Shown here: one piece after another, positions 62,710-64,000 of the stretch
How the letters are laid out: each line of letters begins with the position of its first letter
How positions within the stretch are numbered: the first letter of the stretch is position 1
Assembly (NCBI RefSeq): GCF_015354735.1
Contig: NZ_JACEFJ010000008.1
Location: forward strand, 180,263-244,262
Direction: 5' to 3'
Source: Pararhodonellum marinum
Lineage (GTDB): Bacteria > Bacteroidota > Bacteroidia > Cytophagales > Cyclobacteriaceae
Length of the DNA: 64,000 bases
Made by a program: the position numbers and the translations under genes
Notes under the pieces: model-generated
Seen by the model: the letters and a program-made list of their open reading frames with translations, nothing else
What the model was told of the DNA's origin: nothing
The model's database searches: none

Positions 62710-63555
62710 TCAGAGTTCAAAGGGTTTGTTTTTTCTGTAAAAATTATAAATCACATTGGGATCTAACAGTAGGTTGGCTTTCGTGGAGCCCTTACCCGGA
62801 TAATCAAATTGTCTTAATACAAACCTCAGGCTTTCAAGACGAGCGACCCTTTTGTCATTGGTATCCACGATCGTCCAAGGGCAATAGGCACTGTGCGTAT
62901 CGGAAAACATTTTTTCCTTATATAAGGTATATTTATCCCATAATTCCTGGCCCTTTTTATCTACAGGGCTGAACTTCCATTCTTTCAAGGGATTTTGAAG
63001 CCTGCCATCGAAGCGTTTCTGTTGCTCTTCTTTACTGATATCAAACCAAAATTTTACTAATTTGATACCATCCTCATAAAGCATGTGCTCGAAATCAGGA
63101 ACCTGCGCCATAAAAGTCCTGTATTGTGCATCATTGCAGAATCCCATGACCGGTTCTACGACAGCTCTGTTGTACCAGCTTCTGTCAAAAAATTTGATTT
63201 CTCCGGAATTTGGAAGTTCCTGAATATATCTTTGAAAATACCATTGTCCCCTTTCTATATCTGTCGGTTTTTGAAGGGCTACCACACCACTCGCATGCGG
63301 ATTCAGGTATTCTACAAACCTTTTGATACTTCCCCCTTTTCCAGCGGCATCCCTCCCTTCAAAAATAACAGCCACCCGGAGCCTTTTTTCTTGAATGTGT
63401 TGTTGGAGGTAAGTGAGCTCTGTTTGGAGGTCTTTGAGTTCCTCCTCATACCTGGCCCGTTTGAGTGGTTTCTTAAGTTTGATACCGGAAGCTTTGGCCA
63501 AAGCGACCAGCTCTTTTCGGGTTTTGGCTTTTAAAAGCTGCTTTTCTGAAAACAT
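62710..63555 (-). CDS. ppk2: Polyphosphate kinase 2 family protein
   Basis: A 281-residue protein with a complete PPK2 core: FEGRDAAGKGGSIKRF (Walker A, about 69), FDRSWYNRAVVEPVMGFC (Walker B), KFWFDISKEEQQKRF, then NPLKEWKFSPVDKKGQELWDKY and CPWTIVDTNDK. PPK2 transfers phosphate between polyphosphate and nucleotides (usually polyP plus NDP or NMP). It heads a two-gene operon with the altered paralogue. Confidence 0.92.
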   Translation of the reverse strand: MFSEKQLLKAKTRKELVALAKASGIKLKKPLKRARYEEELKDLQTELTYLQQHIQEKRLRVAVIFEGRDAAGKGGSIKRFVEYLNPHASGVVALQKPTDIERGQWYFQRYIQELPNSGEIKFFDRSWYNRAVVEPVMGFCNDAQYRTFMAQVPDFEHMLYEDGIKLVKFWFDISKEEQQKRFDGRLQNPLKEWKFSPVDKKGQELWDKYTLYKEKMFSDTHSAYCPWTIVDTNDKRVARLESLRFVLRQFDYPGKGSTKANLLLDPNVIYNFYRKNKPFEL

Positions 63556-63635
63556 CGAAATTCTTTTGGTCTATTCTCCTATAATTTTGCAAAAAAGAAG
63601 GGCATTAACAAGCATTGAAGATTTTTAATATGGTT

Positions 63636-63860
63636 ATCCGCTTCTTTGCCACTAGCCCAATATGCTTCTTCAAACGGATTGGGAGTCCGAAGTCGTAAGT
63701 CACCCGCCTGTTGGTGAGCAGACCCGCCTGTTGTCGGACAGGCCCGCCTTTATTCGGGCAGGCCCGCCTTTCGTCGGGCAGGGATGCACCCGGACATTTC
63801 AGTTTGCTGGCGAGAATTACATTGAATTACCATTTTATTGGCATCATTCCGTACGTACAT
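63636..63860 (-). repeat. Dispersed palindromic element, copy 5 (four core units)
   Basis: Longest copy: ATCCGCTTCTTTGCCACTAG at the left, then four 20-base GC-rich units (CCCGCCTGTTGTCGGACAGG-like) in series, and GGCATCATTCCGTACGTACA at the right. It starts about 80 bases upstream of the ppk2 start. Confidence 0.9.
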
Positions 63861-63862
63861 GA

Positions 63863-64000
63863 TTAAAAATGCTCCGGAGTAAGTGCATCCCTTTGGGCTG
63901 TTGGCAAAGCCAGCGGATGATTGATGATTGCTGCTGCACCTTGGCAGTTGAAAAAATCCCATAAGGTGTCAGGCTGGATTCTGCCCTTGCGTTTGGGCAT
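63863..64000 (-). CDS. C-terminal part of an unidentified protein, cut by window edge
   Basis: The minus strand is open from the window edge (an ATG lies exactly there) to TAA at 63863-63865, giving at least 45 residues ending IINHPLALPTAQRDALTPEHF. Family not recognised; the gene may extend to the right. Confidence 0.4.
   Translation of the reverse strand: MPKRKGRIQPDTLWDFFNCQGAAAIINHPLALPTAQRDALTPEHF

Noticed and set aside
63750..63962. 70-residue ORF on the minus strand near the window end
   Set aside because: It crosses dispersed element copy 5; the competing open frame that ends at 63863 does not enter the repeat.

Overview
The window looks like a chromosomal segment of a Bacteroidota bacterium, most likely in the Cytophagales (Cyclobacteriaceae-like; this placement is inference from gene families). 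Support comes from promoters of the form TTG-N19..21-TAnnTTTG ahead of both tRNAs, the aromatic operon and tetR; almost no Shine-Dalgarno sequences; and families typical of the phylum (BACON domain, DUF4421, DUF4422, CheB-CheR-kinase hybrids, TonB-dependent receptor, DAHP synthase fused to chorismate mutase). No phage, plasmid, IS element or CRISPR array was seen.

Layout. 0-14 kb: RIC/hemerythrin fragment, Ctp protease, two VOC proteins, M1 peptidase, TonB receptor, tRNA-Val, ALDH7 dehydrogenase, and an envelope/stress group (DegQ, Hsp20, YtxH, a small membrane protein, metallophosphoesterase). 14.6-16.6 kb: 16 palindromic about 92-bp repeats in two blocks around a GxxExxY (PD-(D/E)XK-like) gene. 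16.6-34.5 kb: DMT transporter, an unusual membrane-anchored XRE regulator, a broken BACON-GH5 glucanase gene, Crp-DoxX, a CheB-CheR-histidine kinase/response regulator/AraC operon, a TetR-controlled five-gene operon with visible operators, a DAG kinase/App1 phosphatase pair, and tRNA-Asn with a duplicated 3' half. 34.5-36.4 kb: a gene-free stretch with three similar minus-strand promoter/small-RNA cassettes. 36.4-48.6 kb: methyltransferase and glycosyltransferase genes, an aminotransferase, yraN, lipB, an exonuclease, then rnr-polyprenyl synthase-rhomboid. 48.7-55.7 kb: a complete phenylalanine/tyrosine operon behind a Phe/Tyr-codon attenuator. 55.8-64 kb: SIMPL protein, outer-membrane protein, potassium uptake (KtrB/KtrA) facing a Kv-type channel, a cupin, and two PPK2 kinases.

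How the genes work together. The aromatic operon encodes DAHP synthase-chorismate mutase, AroB, AroA, a DUF486 membrane protein, prephenate dehydratase, an aminotransferase and prephenate dehydrogenase. The leader peptide has eight Phe/Tyr codons in nine, with a terminator and a competing antiterminator. A five-copy dispersed palindromic element carrying a variable number of 20-bp GC-rich units sits in intergenic gaps. The strongest candidates for something undescribed are the three small-RNA cassettes at 34.7-35.75 kb and the repeat array around the GxxExxY gene.
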